From Myxococcota bacterium (GTDB lineage Bacteria > Myxococcota_A > UBA796 > JAFGLY01), in the NCBI GenBank assembly GCA_024276675.1, contig JAJRWT010000117.1:1-49647 (forward strand): 49,647 nt of DNA, read 5' to 3'. Position 1 is the first letter of the stretch. Every line of letters starts with the position of its first letter. Position numbers and translations under genes: made by a program. Shown here piece by piece: positions 1 through 7,999 of the stretch. Under the pieces are notes generated by a model. That model was not told where the DNA came from, made no database searches, and saw only the letters and a list, made by a program, of their open reading frames with translations.

Positions 1-78
1 ATCAGGCCGAAACCACCGGGATCCGGATGAGCCCTTATATGCGTACTTCCGGAACTGCCTTCATGATTCCTGTCCGCC

Positions 79-251
79 AGGCGTTTCACTTTTGCGATTC
101 CTCCGGGACGGATCGCAGATCTGAAACGGATTCGCCCCCCAGGCGTTTCACTTTTGCGATTCCTCCGGGACGGATCGCAGATCTGAAACGGATTCGCCCC
201 CCAGGCGTTTCACTTTTGCGATTCCTCCGGGACGAATCGCAAATCTGAAAC
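79..251. repeat. Three tandem 62-bp units, each a long hairpin
   Basis: Units begin at 79, 141 and 203; the third is cut off after about 49 bases. Units 1 and 2 are nearly identical. Each unit is a dyad. In unit 3 the outer arms GTTTCA (207-212) and TGAAAC (246-251) flank a perfect 9-bp stem, TTGCGATTC (216-224) with GAATCGCAA (234-242), with symmetric 3-nt internal gaps and a 9-nt loop. Units 1 and 2 have the same plan with one or two mismatches. There are only three units and no unique spacers, so this is not a CRISPR array. Function unknown. Confidence 0.85.
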
Positions 252-616
252 CATCTCGGACATCGCAGAGCACAGCAGCCGGAGACCCCACGCGATCCTC
301 CGCTTCGACGAGCCCTGCATGTGCTGCCATAGCAAGCATGCCCGCCCATCACGCCATGCTCGCTACCTTTTTCGTCCTGCTCGCGGGTTGGCATGGTGGA
401 CTACTCGAGGAGCCTGGCCTCGACCAGGTCGAAAGACGGAACTCATGCTCGATCCATGGTGGGAGGTACCTGCCATCGAGTCGTACCTGCCCCGGGAATT
501 CGTCGATGTGTCCAGCGACAATGACTCAAGTCCTCTCACAGGGAGTCGAGCGCCAAACAGACTTTCCGACAAAGAGACAAGAATTTCGACGGCTTGGTGG
601 CTTGTATCGACGGTGA

Positions 617-718
617 CGCGCCCCCGGAAGGCTGACCCGCCCGCGATGGCAGCCAGGGGCAGGCTTGCAGGATCGGCGCGCGCCCCCGGAAGGCTGACCC
701 GCCCGCGATGGCAGCCAG
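617..718. repeat. 40-bp direct repeat at 62-bp offset
   Basis: The 40-base block at 617-656 recurs exactly at 679-718, so the offset is again 62 bp, the period of the unrelated-looking tandem array at 79-251. The core CCGGAAGGCTGACCCG resembles one end of the interspersed inverted-repeat element (copy at 21018-21180 read on the minus strand). The second copy ends just before the stop of the ABC-F gene. Confidence 0.8.
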
Positions 719-723
719 GCCCT

Positions 724-2598
724 TCAGGATTCCAGGATGGCTTCCAGGCGCTCCCACTCCTGGTAGAGGGAGCGGATCCTGGTATCCAGCTCCTGCCTGT
801 CGCCGATCAAGCGGGCTACCAGCTCGTAGTCGGCGCCTTCCCGGCCCATGCGCCGATCCAGGCGAAGCACCTGTTTTTCCAGTTGCTCCAGCTCGGACTG
901 CACTGCCTCGAGGCGCCGCACCTGCCGCTCACGAGCCCGGAGCCGGCGTTTTCGCTCCGCCCATGCCTGCGCGCCCCTGGGATTGCCGGGAGATCGTGCG
1001 GGGCCGGCCATGGCTCGGGGTTCCAGGTCGCTCTTGCGAAGTCCCTCGCGAACATGTAGAGAGCCATCTTCCACGAAGGCGACGTGGGTGGCCAGGCTTT
1101 CCACCAGGTAGCGATCGTGGCTCGCCAGCATCAGAGCCCCCTGGTAGTCCAGAAGTGCGTCGGAAAGGGCCTGGGCGCTCAAGGCGTCCAGGTGGTTGGT
1201 GGGCTCGTCCAACAGCAGGATGTCGCAGGGTTGAACCGCAAAACGGGCCAGGGCCACGCGAGCCCGCTCGCCGCCCGAAAGCTCTTCGACGGGTTGCAGC
1301 GCTAGGTCTCCACGGAGACCCAGGGCACCCAGGGCCTTGCGCACCACCTGGAACTCGGCCAGGGGAACCGCTTCCAGCACGGCGTCCACCGCGCTCTGGC
1401 CGGGAGCGATGTCCTGCGCCATGTGCTGGGAAAAATAGCCTATCCTGAGGCCCGGCTCCACCAGGCGCCGGCCCTTGACCAGGGGAAGCTGCCCGGCCAG
1501 AGCCGCCAGCAAGGTTGTCTTGCCGCAGCCATTGGGCCCCAGCAGCACCAGGCGCATGCCCGCCTCCACGGCCAGGTCCAGATCCTTCAAGACCGGCTCC
1601 CCACCGGGCCAGGCCAGAGTCGCAGCCCGCAAGCCCAGCAACACGCCAGGCCAGGCACGCCGAGGCCGGGCCAACCTGAAGACGGGGTTGGGGCCGTCCG
1701 TGGGCAGTTCAGGCCGGTCCATGCGGTCCAGGACCTTCTTGCGGGATCGAGCCTGGCTGGCCTTGCTGGCCTTGGCTCCGAATCGCTCGATGAAACGTTC
1801 CAGTTTGGCGATCTCGCGTTGCTGGGCTTGCAGGGCCGAGCGCTCTTGATGCAGCCGCTGCTCCCGCTCCTGGAGCCAGTAGCGGAAGCCGCCAGAGAAG
1901 TGGTGAAAGCGTCGGTGGCGCAGCTCCACGATGCTGCGGCAGACCCGCTCCAGCAAGAAGCGGTCGTGGCTCACCAACACGACCGCTGCACGGGAGCGCT
2001 CCAGGAAGCCCGCCAACCAGGTCCTGGCCGTGATGTCCAGGTGGTTGCCCGGCTCGTCCAGCAGGAGAAGCTGGGCATCCGACAGGAGAAGTCGCGCAAG
2101 GGCCACCCGCATCTGCCATCCACCCGAAAGCTCCAGGCAAGACCTGTTCCAGTCGCGCCGCGAGAAACCCAGGCCGTGCAGCACCTGGCCCACCCTTTCG
2201 TCCATGGCGTAGCCGCCCGCCAACCGAAAGGCCTCGGTGGCCTCGCCCAGCCTTTCCAGGGCCCCGGTTCGTCCAGCTTCGACGGCCTCCTGGGCGGCTT
2301 CCAGGTGGCGGGCAAGGCGCCGGAGGCGCAGCATTCCAGCGCTGGCTTCATCCCACACCGTTCCCGGAGCGCCATGCACGCCAGCCTGCGGCAGGTAGCC
2401 TGTATGCAGGCCGCCACGTCGATGGAGCGTTCCCGAATCAGGCGAAAGCTCTCCCGCCAGGAGGCGCAGGACGGTGGTCTTTCCGACGCCGTTGCGGCCC
2501 AGCAGGCCCACCTTGCTGCCGGGGCGGATGTGCCAGGAACCACCCAGCAGCAAATCCTGACTCCCCACCGACAGGCTCAGATCTTCCATGCGTATCAT
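724..2598 (-). CDS. ABC-F family ATPase (Uup/YheS-like)
   Basis: Soluble protein of 624 residues with two ABC ATPase domains and no membrane segments, the plan of ABC-F proteins that act on ribosomes. Domain 1 has Walker A GRNGVGKTT, signature LSGGWQMRVALA and Walker B LLLLDEPGNHLD. Domain 2 has GPNGCGKTT, LSGGERARVALA and LLLDEPTNHLD. A charged linker rich in Gln, Glu and Arg joins them, and the C terminus is a predicted coiled coil. The Gly in DEPGNHLD replaces the usual Thr. I start at ATG 2598, where MIRMEDLSLS fits the family N terminus; the frame runs on to 3174, but that part lies antisense to or inside the upstream gene. It lies 56 bases after the oxidoreductase on the same strand. 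The exact subfamily (Uup, YheS or a resistance type) is not settled. Confidence 0.9.
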   Translation of the reverse strand: MIRMEDLSLSVGSQDLLLGGSWHIRPGSKVGLLGRNGVGKTTVLRLLAGELSPDSGTLHRRGGLHTGYLPQAGVHGAPGTVWDEASAGMLRLRRLARHLEAAQEAVEAGRTGALERLGEATEAFRLAGGYAMDERVGQVLHGLGFSRRDWNRSCLELSGGWQMRVALARLLLSDAQLLLLDEPGNHLDITARTWLAGFLERSRAAVVLVSHDRFLLERVCRSIVELRHRRFHHFSGGFRYWLQEREQRLHQERSALQAQQREIAKLERFIERFGAKASKASQARSRKKVLDRMDRPELPTDGPNPVFRLARPRRAWPGVLLGLRAATLAWPGGEPVLKDLDLAVEAGMRLVLLGPNGCGKTTLLAALAGQLPLVKGRRLVEPGLRIGYFSQHMAQDIAPGQSAVDAVLEAVPLAEFQVVRKALGALGLRGDLALQPVEELSGGERARVALARFAVQPCDILLLDEPTNHLDALSAQALSDALLDYQGALMLASHDRYLVESLATHVAFVEDGSLHVREGLRKSDLEPRAMAGPARSPGNPRGAQAWAERKRRLRARERQVRRLEAVQSELEQLEKQVLRLDRRMGREGADYELVARLIGDRQELDTRIRSLYQEWERLEAILES

Positions 2599-2654
2599 GG
2601 CCCCCCGTGTATCCGGTCTTCGCGGCGGCAGCCCCCTCCAGCCGACTCGAAGGT

Positions 2655-3728
2655 TCAGCTCCGGAGGCTCCGCGGAAAGTCTCGCTCCAGGCGCCGCCGG
2701 GCCAGGGGGTACAGGCAGCGATGGAAGGGGGTATAGCGATGGCTTGCACGCAGAGCCAGTGCCGCGGCCCCGGGGCCCAGCACCGAGAGAGCCGCCAGGT
2801 AGAAGGCCGGCCCGGTGGCCAGAGCATCCCAGAAGAAGCGGTTGACGACGCTGGCCTTGAGCATGGGCAGGAACCGGCGCCGGGCCAGCGAGGGGTAGTC
2901 CAGTCCATGGATGATGCAGCGAGCCGCCAGGTGCCCCGACTCCAGGGCCATGTCCATGCCGAAGCCCCAGGCCAGATCCTGGAGACCCGCGGCCTCGCCG
3001 ACTCGAAGAACGCCGCCGCGCACGAACACGGGGTTGCCGGAAAAGCTCCCGCGCCCGCCCATGGGACGAGCATCGCGAAACTCCCCGGTGAAGTTGGAGA
3101 GCAGGATGTCCCGCGAGCGGTGGAAGGCCCGTGACAGCCTGGAGAAATCCCTGAAGAGAACCGTACAGAGGCATGCGTGGCCACCAGCCACGATGAGATA
3201 GGCATAGCCGCCGGGGGCGGCGTCCTGGTCCAGAAGACAGAGCACGCTGTCGGGGGCGTCGGTCCGGAAGACCAGGCCCCTGGCAACGCCGATGGTCTTT
3301 CCCGGAAGCGGACCCGTGGCCACGATGTCTACCTGGCTCTGAGGAAGGGTCTTTCCCAGGAACAGCTCCACCCCGGAATCCAGGGCCTGCTGCTTCAGAG
3401 CCAGGTCCAGGCTGCCGTGGACGGAGCCCCGACGCACCATGTAGTCCAGAGGACGAGCAAACCGGTAGGTGAAAAGCGCTTTCCCGTTGGTGACCCCCAA
3501 GCTGGTCACGGGAGTGTGGGGGAAATCCACGCCCAGGTTCATCCTGGCCAGAGCGGACAATATGTCTTCCGGTCCCAACCAGTTGCGCAGGGCCTGCAGA
3601 TCGCCGTTGAAACGCATTCCCACTTCAGCCCGCTTGTCGAACACCTGGACCCGGTACCCGGCCCTGGCCAGGTTGATGGCGGCGCACAGCCCCGACAGCC
3701 CGGCTCCAAGGATCTTCAGCGGGCGCAT
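2655..3728 (-). CDS. FAD-dependent oxidoreductase (geranylgeranyl reductase-like)
   Basis: Protein of 357 residues beginning MRPLKILGAGLSGLCAA, a Rossmann dinucleotide-binding motif (GAGLSGL) at residues 7-13. Near position 235 the segment RVGEAAGLQDLAWGFGMDMA matches the second FAD motif (GDAAG...GxGI) of geranylgeranyl reductases and related flavin hydroxylases. The C terminus is hydrophobic and basic and may touch the membrane. The substrate is unknown; lipid or polyketide double-bond reduction is possible. The frame is open to 3887, but the extra 53 residues look non-conserved, so I chose ATG 3728 with GCGAGG just upstream. The gene follows a GtrA-like gene and precedes an ABC-F gene on the same strand. 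Confidence 0.8.
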   Translation of the reverse strand: MRPLKILGAGLSGLCAAINLARAGYRVQVFDKRAEVGMRFNGDLQALRNWLGPEDILSALARMNLGVDFPHTPVTSLGVTNGKALFTYRFARPLDYMVRRGSVHGSLDLALKQQALDSGVELFLGKTLPQSQVDIVATGPLPGKTIGVARGLVFRTDAPDSVLCLLDQDAAPGGYAYLIVAGGHACLCTVLFRDFSRLSRAFHRSRDILLSNFTGEFRDARPMGGRGSFSGNPVFVRGGVLRVGEAAGLQDLAWGFGMDMALESGHLAARCIIHGLDYPSLARRRFLPMLKASVVNRFFWDALATGPAFYLAALSVLGPGAAALALRASHRYTPFHRCLYPLARRRLERDFPRSLRS

Positions 3729-3849
3729 CCCGGCCTCGCCGGATGGCTCCTGTGTGGCGGGTTCCAGGCCCGCCCCTGGTATCGCCAGCGGCCCGCTGCC
3801 CGGGGCGCCCACAGGTACTCGATGGTGCATGGCGTTTCCGTCACGGTAC

Positions 3850-4347
3850 TCACGACGCAGGTTCTCCACGTTCCCGGTGGTGGGCAAAGGTCCAGAAGTG
3901 GTTCACGGTGAAGTTTACCAACATGGCCAGGGCGATGCCGCTGCCCTGGGCAAGGAAGATACCCCCGCAGCCGGGCTCCCGGCACACGAATCCGCCTTCG
4001 TACAGGAAAATGGCAGTACTCCACTGTATGATGGCAGCCAGGAGCGAGACGAGGAAGAACCTGCCCAGGCGGTGCAACCAGGCAGCCAGGCCCAGGTGGC
4101 GACGATCCGCCCAGGTCCAGATGTCGTTGAGAACGAAATTGGAAAAGATGCTCGTTGCTATGGCCGCGGCCATGGCCACACGGTGTTCCCAGGCCCCCAG
4201 CGAAGATGGCAGCAGGAGAAGCGAAAGGGCCAGTACCAGGAAGTTCACCAGCACTCCGCTGCTTCCCACCACGCAGAACCTGAATAAGCGGGGTGAAAGC
4301 GGCAGGCGGTCGATGAGAGAGTCCAGCCGTGTGAAGAACGGGCCCAT
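3850..4347 (-). CDS. GtrA-like family membrane protein
   Basis: Protein of 165 residues with four hydrophobic segments (about 20-45, 50-70, 85-110 and 125-150). The features FCVVGSSGVLVNF near the N terminus, SNFVLNDIWTWADRR in the second segment and VNFTVNHFWTFA at the end match the GtrA family, whose members help move or use undecaprenyl-linked sugars for cell-surface glycosylation. Proximity to an oxidoreductase is compatible with lipid-carrier chemistry but proves nothing. ATG 4347 has only a distant GGGAGG, so the start is moderately sure. Confidence 0.85.
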   Translation of the reverse strand: MGPFFTRLDSLIDRLPLSPRLFRFCVVGSSGVLVNFLVLALSLLLLPSSLGAWEHRVAMAAAIATSIFSNFVLNDIWTWADRRHLGLAAWLHRLGRFFLVSLLAAIIQWSTAIFLYEGGFVCREPGCGGIFLAQGSGIALAMLVNFTVNHFWTFAHHRERGEPAS

Positions 4348-4423
4348 GCCCAGGCAGATAACCTCCCGCCAGGAATCCCGGGTCCATCAACCGGGAAGCT
4401 TTTCCCACCACATTCAGCACAAT

Positions 4424-4444
4424 CCATTGCCTTGGGGCAAATGG
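4424..4444. promoter_or_regulatory. Inverted repeat in divergent intergenic region
   Basis: CCATTGCC (4424-4431) faces GGCAAATGG (4436-4444), a near-perfect dyad with one extra base. It lies between the divergent starts of the GtrA-like gene (4347) and the acidic hypothetical gene (4479), a normal place for an operator. No convincing -35/-10 pair was found nearby, so this is only a candidate. Confidence 0.25.
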
Positions 4445-4478
4445 TGTAGATACTTCTGCTCATTCCAAGGAGGTCACC

Positions 4479-5309
4479 ATGTTCGCCGACCAGAACGACG
4501 ACAACACCCCCGCCAGCCAGGCGGAACCCCAAGAACCCACCCAGCAGCCCCGCGAGGCCGCCCCGGAAAGCGACCCCGCCCCCGAACAGGGCGCGCCCGA
4601 AGCCGCCCCCCCACCCGAACAGGGCGCGGCCCCTGAAGAACCCCAGGCAGCCAACCCCGAAGAAGACGACCGCGTACTCTACGTCACCCGGAACCTCAAG
4701 CGATTCTTCGCCGTGCCTCGCGGAGTCAGCATCGCCAAGGGCGATCTGGACGTCTTCACCTACGCCGGCGGCTTGCTCAAGCTGGATGCCGCTGCCCTCG
4801 CCCCCTGGGAAATCAACGAAAAACAGGCCAGGGAATGGTTTCAGCACCAACTGCGCGGAGCCCTGGGCCACGCCGCCACTGCTCTCGAGCAGGGCGCCGA
4901 CGCCCTGAAGGACCTGGTGGAAAAGATCCCCATCCCCGACAAGAACAAGGCCATCGGCGCGGTGGCCGACGTGCTGGGCATAGAACCCGACAAGCTGCGA
5001 GAAGATCCCGGTGTCGTGGCCGACGTGGTGCGCGACAAGGCCAACGAGCTTGGCCGAAAGCTGCGCGAGACCTTCGATCCAGGCCCAGAAGCCAAGGAAT
5101 CCTTCATCAAGGGGATCGATTCCCTCATCCAGGCCACCAGGAAGGGCACCGCCGAGGCGGCCGAGCAGTTCCGCACAGCCGCCGAAAAACTCCGCAAGGG
5201 CGACAGGGGCAGGAACAGCAAGACCGCCGAAGACGGCGCTTCCACGGGCTCCGATCCCCAGGATCCCAAGGATCCTCCCCAGACTCCAGACCAGGAACAA
5301 TCAACCTGA
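4479..5309 (+). CDS. Acidic Pro/Glu-rich hypothetical protein
   Basis: Protein of 276 residues with a very strong ribosome binding site, AAGGAGGT at 4467-4474. Residues 1-63 are low-complexity Pro, Glu, Ala and Gln and probably disordered. Residues 66-100 form a hydrophobic beta-like patch (VLYVTRNLKRFFAVPRGVSI). From about 115 to 245 the sequence is amphipathic helix rich in Ala, Lys and Glu, likely coiled coil, and the tail is again Pro/Asp-rich. There is no signal peptide or membrane segment. I do not recognise a family. The 3' end overlaps the convergent YfhO-type gene by nine bases. The codon pattern and the binding site support a real gene. Confidence 0.75.
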   Translation: MFADQNDDNTPASQAEPQEPTQQPREAAPESDPAPEQGAPEAAPPPEQGAAPEEPQAANPEEDDRVLYVTRNLKRFFAVPRGVSIAKGDLDVFTYAGGLLKLDAAALAPWEINEKQAREWFQHQLRGALGHAATALEQGADALKDLVEKIPIPDKNKAIGAVADVLGIEPDKLREDPGVVADVVRDKANELGRKLRETFDPGPEAKESFIKGIDSLIQATRKGTAEAAEQFRTAAEKLRKGDRGRNSKTAEDGASTGSDPQDPKDPPQTPDQEQST

Positions 5310-7604
5310 TACGGCCTCTCCTCGCCGGCGCACGCTGGTTCTGGCCACGAACGAGCGGATCCCCACCAGCACCAGGATCACCAGGCCCGCCAGCCCCAGG
5401 CGTGCCCCCCAGGTCCATCCCCAGGGCTGGTAGGCGAACAGCAGCTCGTGCCGGCCCGGCCCCAGGAGCACGGCACGGAAACCCGGCTCCACCCGAAGAA
5501 TGCTCACATCTTCACCGTCCAGCCGGGCCCGCCATCCCGGGGCAAAGGAATCGGCCAGCACCAACACGGCGTTTCGGTCAGTATCTACCCGAATGACCAG
5601 GCGCTCGGGTCGCAGCTCATCCACCTCCAGGGGTCGGATCCCGCTTTTCGGAGCAGCTAGCAGCGAAGACAACCTGCTTCGCTCCCGCTGATCCAGATCC
5701 TGGCCATGAGTTCCCGGCAGCAAGACCACGGGCCTGCTCCTGTCGTAGCTGGAGGGTGTGGCGGGCCGCCCGCCGCCCGGGGACGGCGTGGCCACGGACA
5801 GGGCAAAAGCAAGCCAGGCCCGCGGTGCCTGGGGATCCAGGGGAAACAGCAGCAGCGGGGCGTTCAGGCCCTCGACTGCTTCCAGGCCGCTCACCGAATC
5901 CATGGCCACCTGGTCGGCTTCCACGACCGCCAGGTAGCGAACAGCGGCCATCTTCAAGGCGGACAGGTTGCCCTGGTCCAGCGCCTGGATGGGAAACCAG
6001 GGGCGCAGTAGTCGGCGGTCCATGGCCCGCATGATGGCCTCGGTGCCTGGTGACACCGGGAGATCATAGCCCCGGAGGTCTCTCATGCCTGCCAGGGCAG
6101 CGGTGTTGGGCTGAATTGCCCAGCCCAGGCCCGCCACCCGCCCTTCACCGGCCAGGCTCGACAGTTTCACGGCCCAGGCGGCGGGCTGGGGCCGAAAATC
6201 GGAAGCGTCGATTGGAACCTGGTCTGAACGTCGAGCCCACAACAGCTCCAGGGCCACCAGGGCGGTCAGGATCCAGGATAGGCGCCGCCAGGAAAGCTCG
6301 GGCCCGCTGCGGTGCGCCATGCGCTGCTGCGCCGGGCCCTGCTGGACATCGTGCGCTTCGACGTATTTCAATACGCCTTCAACGCCCAATATCCAGTAAA
6401 GCCCGGCTCGCGACGCGCCTGGTGCCCCTCGCCGGGGCCCGAGCCGGCTGTTTTCCGCAGCCTCTTTCCCGACGGCTCCCAGGCGCCCTCGGGGCGTGCC
6501 CAGGCCCGCGGCCAGAGCCAGAGCCAATCCCGCCATGGCCCCCAGGCGGGAGTGGTTTCCCGGAAGCCAGGCCAACAGGGGCAGCCCCAGGGCCACGGCC
6601 AGAGCCAGGACTGCCATGGACAGGAGCCAACGCCCACGGGGTTTCCGCAGCGACGACAGGGCCAGGACCATGGCCAGCATTCCAACGTGGAGATTGGTCT
6701 CCATGTGGCTGCCGTTCATGCTCCAGGTCCCCCTGGCCGGGTGCCCGAAGGGATCGGGCAGGACCAGCGTGGTCAGCGACCATGCCGGCAGGCTGTTGCC
6801 CCCGTGGGCGGCCAGGGTCGTGGACTCCAGGAGAGCCTGGGCAAAAGGAAGCATGGCCGGCGCCGCCAGCAGCGCCCCCAGTCCGAACCCCAGGGCCGCT
6901 CCCCTCCAGGTGGAAAGCGACCGAAGCTCCATGGCAGCGACGCCCAGGGCAAAGAGCAGCCCGTGCATGGCTGTCTCGGGATGACCGGCCGTCAACAGGC
7001 CCGCCATGCACAGGGCTACTGGCAGGAAACCGCCCCCGCGCCCCAGTCGGACCAAGGCCCAGGCCAGCCATGGAGTCCAGGCGTAGGCCATCGAGTGCGG
7101 ATGCAGTAGCCAGCCCACGGGAAAGGCCGAGAGCATACCCACGACGCCCGCCAGGCAGGTACCCGCCGTTCCCGCTCCCAGGCTGGAAGCCAGAAAGGCC
7201 ACCCCCAGCCCCGCCCCCACCAGGATCAGCCAGATCCTGAGATCCCATGCCATGTCCGCCGGCAGTAGCAACTCCAGCAAGATCAGCGGGTTGAAAGCAG
7301 CAGACTGCGCGTCTGCCAGCAGGGGGACACCGCAATGGATGTCGGGGTTCCACAAAGGTACATGCCCCTGGCTCCACGAACGCCTCACCCGATCCCTGAG
7401 GGCCCGGAACTGCAAGGCCGGGTCCGACAACTCGGGATTGTTCACCTGTCCACCCTGTCCGTCCCCCTGGCGAAAGACGTGGTGGACGGCAAGGTGGTCG
7501 TCGGCCGCCACCACCCTGGAGCCAGGCAGCGCGCCTGGAAAGAGCAGGGAGGGCAGCAGCAAAAGTGCCAAGAATGGCAACAGGTGGAGAAGGCGCTGGC
7601 TCAT
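5301..7604 (-). CDS. YfhO-like multi-spanning membrane protein
   Basis: Protein of 767 residues with about ten or more hydrophobic segments, one at the N terminus (MSQRLLHLLPFLALLLLPS) and a last one near the C terminus. The N-terminal half has GT-C-like features (HxxFRQGDGQ, LRDRVRRSWSQGHVPLWNPD, then GHPETAMHG), and the C-terminal soluble part (VLADSFAPGWRARLDGE) is the YfhO hallmark. Bacillus YfhO is implicated in lipoteichoic acid glycosylation; here a role in surface glycan transfer is inference. A charged stretch near residues 375-435 interrupts the membrane part and looks inserted (see findings). ATG 7604 puts the first membrane segment at the N terminus; the frame runs on to 7691. Confidence 0.8.
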   Translation of the reverse strand: MSQRLLHLLPFLALLLLPSLLFPGALPGSRVVAADDHLAVHHVFRQGDGQGGQVNNPELSDPALQFRALRDRVRRSWSQGHVPLWNPDIHCGVPLLADAQSAAFNPLILLELLLPADMAWDLRIWLILVGAGLGVAFLASSLGAGTAGTCLAGVVGMLSAFPVGWLLHPHSMAYAWTPWLAWALVRLGRGGGFLPVALCMAGLLTAGHPETAMHGLLFALGVAAMELRSLSTWRGAALGFGLGALLAAPAMLPFAQALLESTTLAAHGGNSLPAWSLTTLVLPDPFGHPARGTWSMNGSHMETNLHVGMLAMVLALSSLRKPRGRWLLSMAVLALAVALGLPLLAWLPGNHSRLGAMAGLALALAAGLGTPRGRLGAVGKEAAENSRLGPRRGAPGASRAGLYWILGVEGVLKYVEAHDVQQGPAQQRMAHRSGPELSWRRLSWILTALVALELLWARRSDQVPIDASDFRPQPAAWAVKLSSLAGEGRVAGLGWAIQPNTAALAGMRDLRGYDLPVSPGTEAIMRAMDRRLLRPWFPIQALDQGNLSALKMAAVRYLAVVEADQVAMDSVSGLEAVEGLNAPLLLFPLDPQAPRAWLAFALSVATPSPGGGRPATPSSYDRSRPVVLLPGTHGQDLDQRERSRLSSLLAAPKSGIRPLEVDELRPERLVIRVDTDRNAVLVLADSFAPGWRARLDGEDVSILRVEPGFRAVLLGPGRHELLFAYQPWGWTWGARLGLAGLVILVLVGIRSFVARTSVRRRGEAVSG

Positions 7605-7999
7605 GAAAGACGGGAAGCGGACATTGGCGGACAACAGTTGGAAGCCCCCGCTGCGAGCGGCCCCCCGGGAGGGCGCCAGGTGCCGGCTCATCCTATCACG
7701 TTCCCATCTGGAGATGGCGGACCGAGGTGCCTACATGAGCCGGGGCGAGTCGCATTCGAGTCGGGTGCGTCCGCTTGCTCCCCGGGATTCCAGCGCCAAT
7801 CCAAGCGGTTGCGCGGGCCCGCCTGCCTGGCTGGAACAAACGGGGCGCTCCTGTGATGGGAGCCTTTTCCGGACGGGAGCCATCACGCTGGACGGCCCGC
7901 TCCGACTCCACGGGAAAATCGTAGAAAAAAAGGACGAATTTTCGTGACAGGTGGCGTCGGGGGTCCTCCTTTTCAAGGAAACCAGAAAGGAGTACCCCC
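7605..7999. other. Divergent intergenic region carrying a repeat copy
   Basis: The 395 bases between the YfhO-like gene and the AgmX-like gene contain the 182-bp inverted-repeat element at 7700-7881 and about 110 bases of unique leader. AAAGGAG at 7986-7992 is the binding site of the downstream gene. Promoters for both genes must lie here or inside the element, but I cannot place them with confidence. Confidence 0.5.
7700..7881 (+). repeat. MITE-like interspersed element, copy A
   Basis: About 182 bp. The left end GTTCCCATCTGGAGATGGC and the reversed right end GCTCCCGTCCGGAAAAGGC form an imperfect terminal inverted repeat of about 19 bp. The interior shares long blocks with the copy at 49491 (ATGGCGGACCGAG, GCGAGTCGC, GGTTGCGCGGGC, GGGAGCCTTTTCCGGA). 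ATCAC directly before the left end (7695-7699) and again at 7882-7886 may be a target duplication. There is no coding capacity of its own. Confidence 0.75.

Larger units (their letters stand above)
1..723. other. Non-coding stretch with repeats, no convincing gene
   Basis: Several open frames of 60-250 codons cross this stretch, but none has a recognisable domain or a good ribosome binding site. Those over the repeats change frame between units because the 62-bp period is not a multiple of three. The content I can support is the tandem hairpin repeat at 79-251 and the direct repeat at 617-718. Nothing recognisable is seen at 252-616. The region lies beyond the 3' end of the ABC-F gene, which is on the minus strand. 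Confidence 0.6.

Noticed and set aside
79..251. CRISPR array
   Set aside because: The units abut without variable spacers and are tandem dyads; no cas genes are present.
319..1059. Frames of up to 246 codons in the first kilobase
   Set aside because: No domain, no binding site, and the 3' part lies opposite the ABC-F gene.
724..3174. Long minus-strand frame joining the ABC-F gene with 192 upstream codons
   Set aside because: The upstream part lies within the oxidoreductase gene in another frame and has no domain; the ABC-F protein begins at 2598.
4245..5300. Minus-strand Gly/Leu-rich frame of 351 codons
   Set aside because: It is the complement of the acidic hypothetical gene at 4479, which has a strong binding site; Gly/Leu-rich translation is typical of the opposite strand of Pro/Glu codons.
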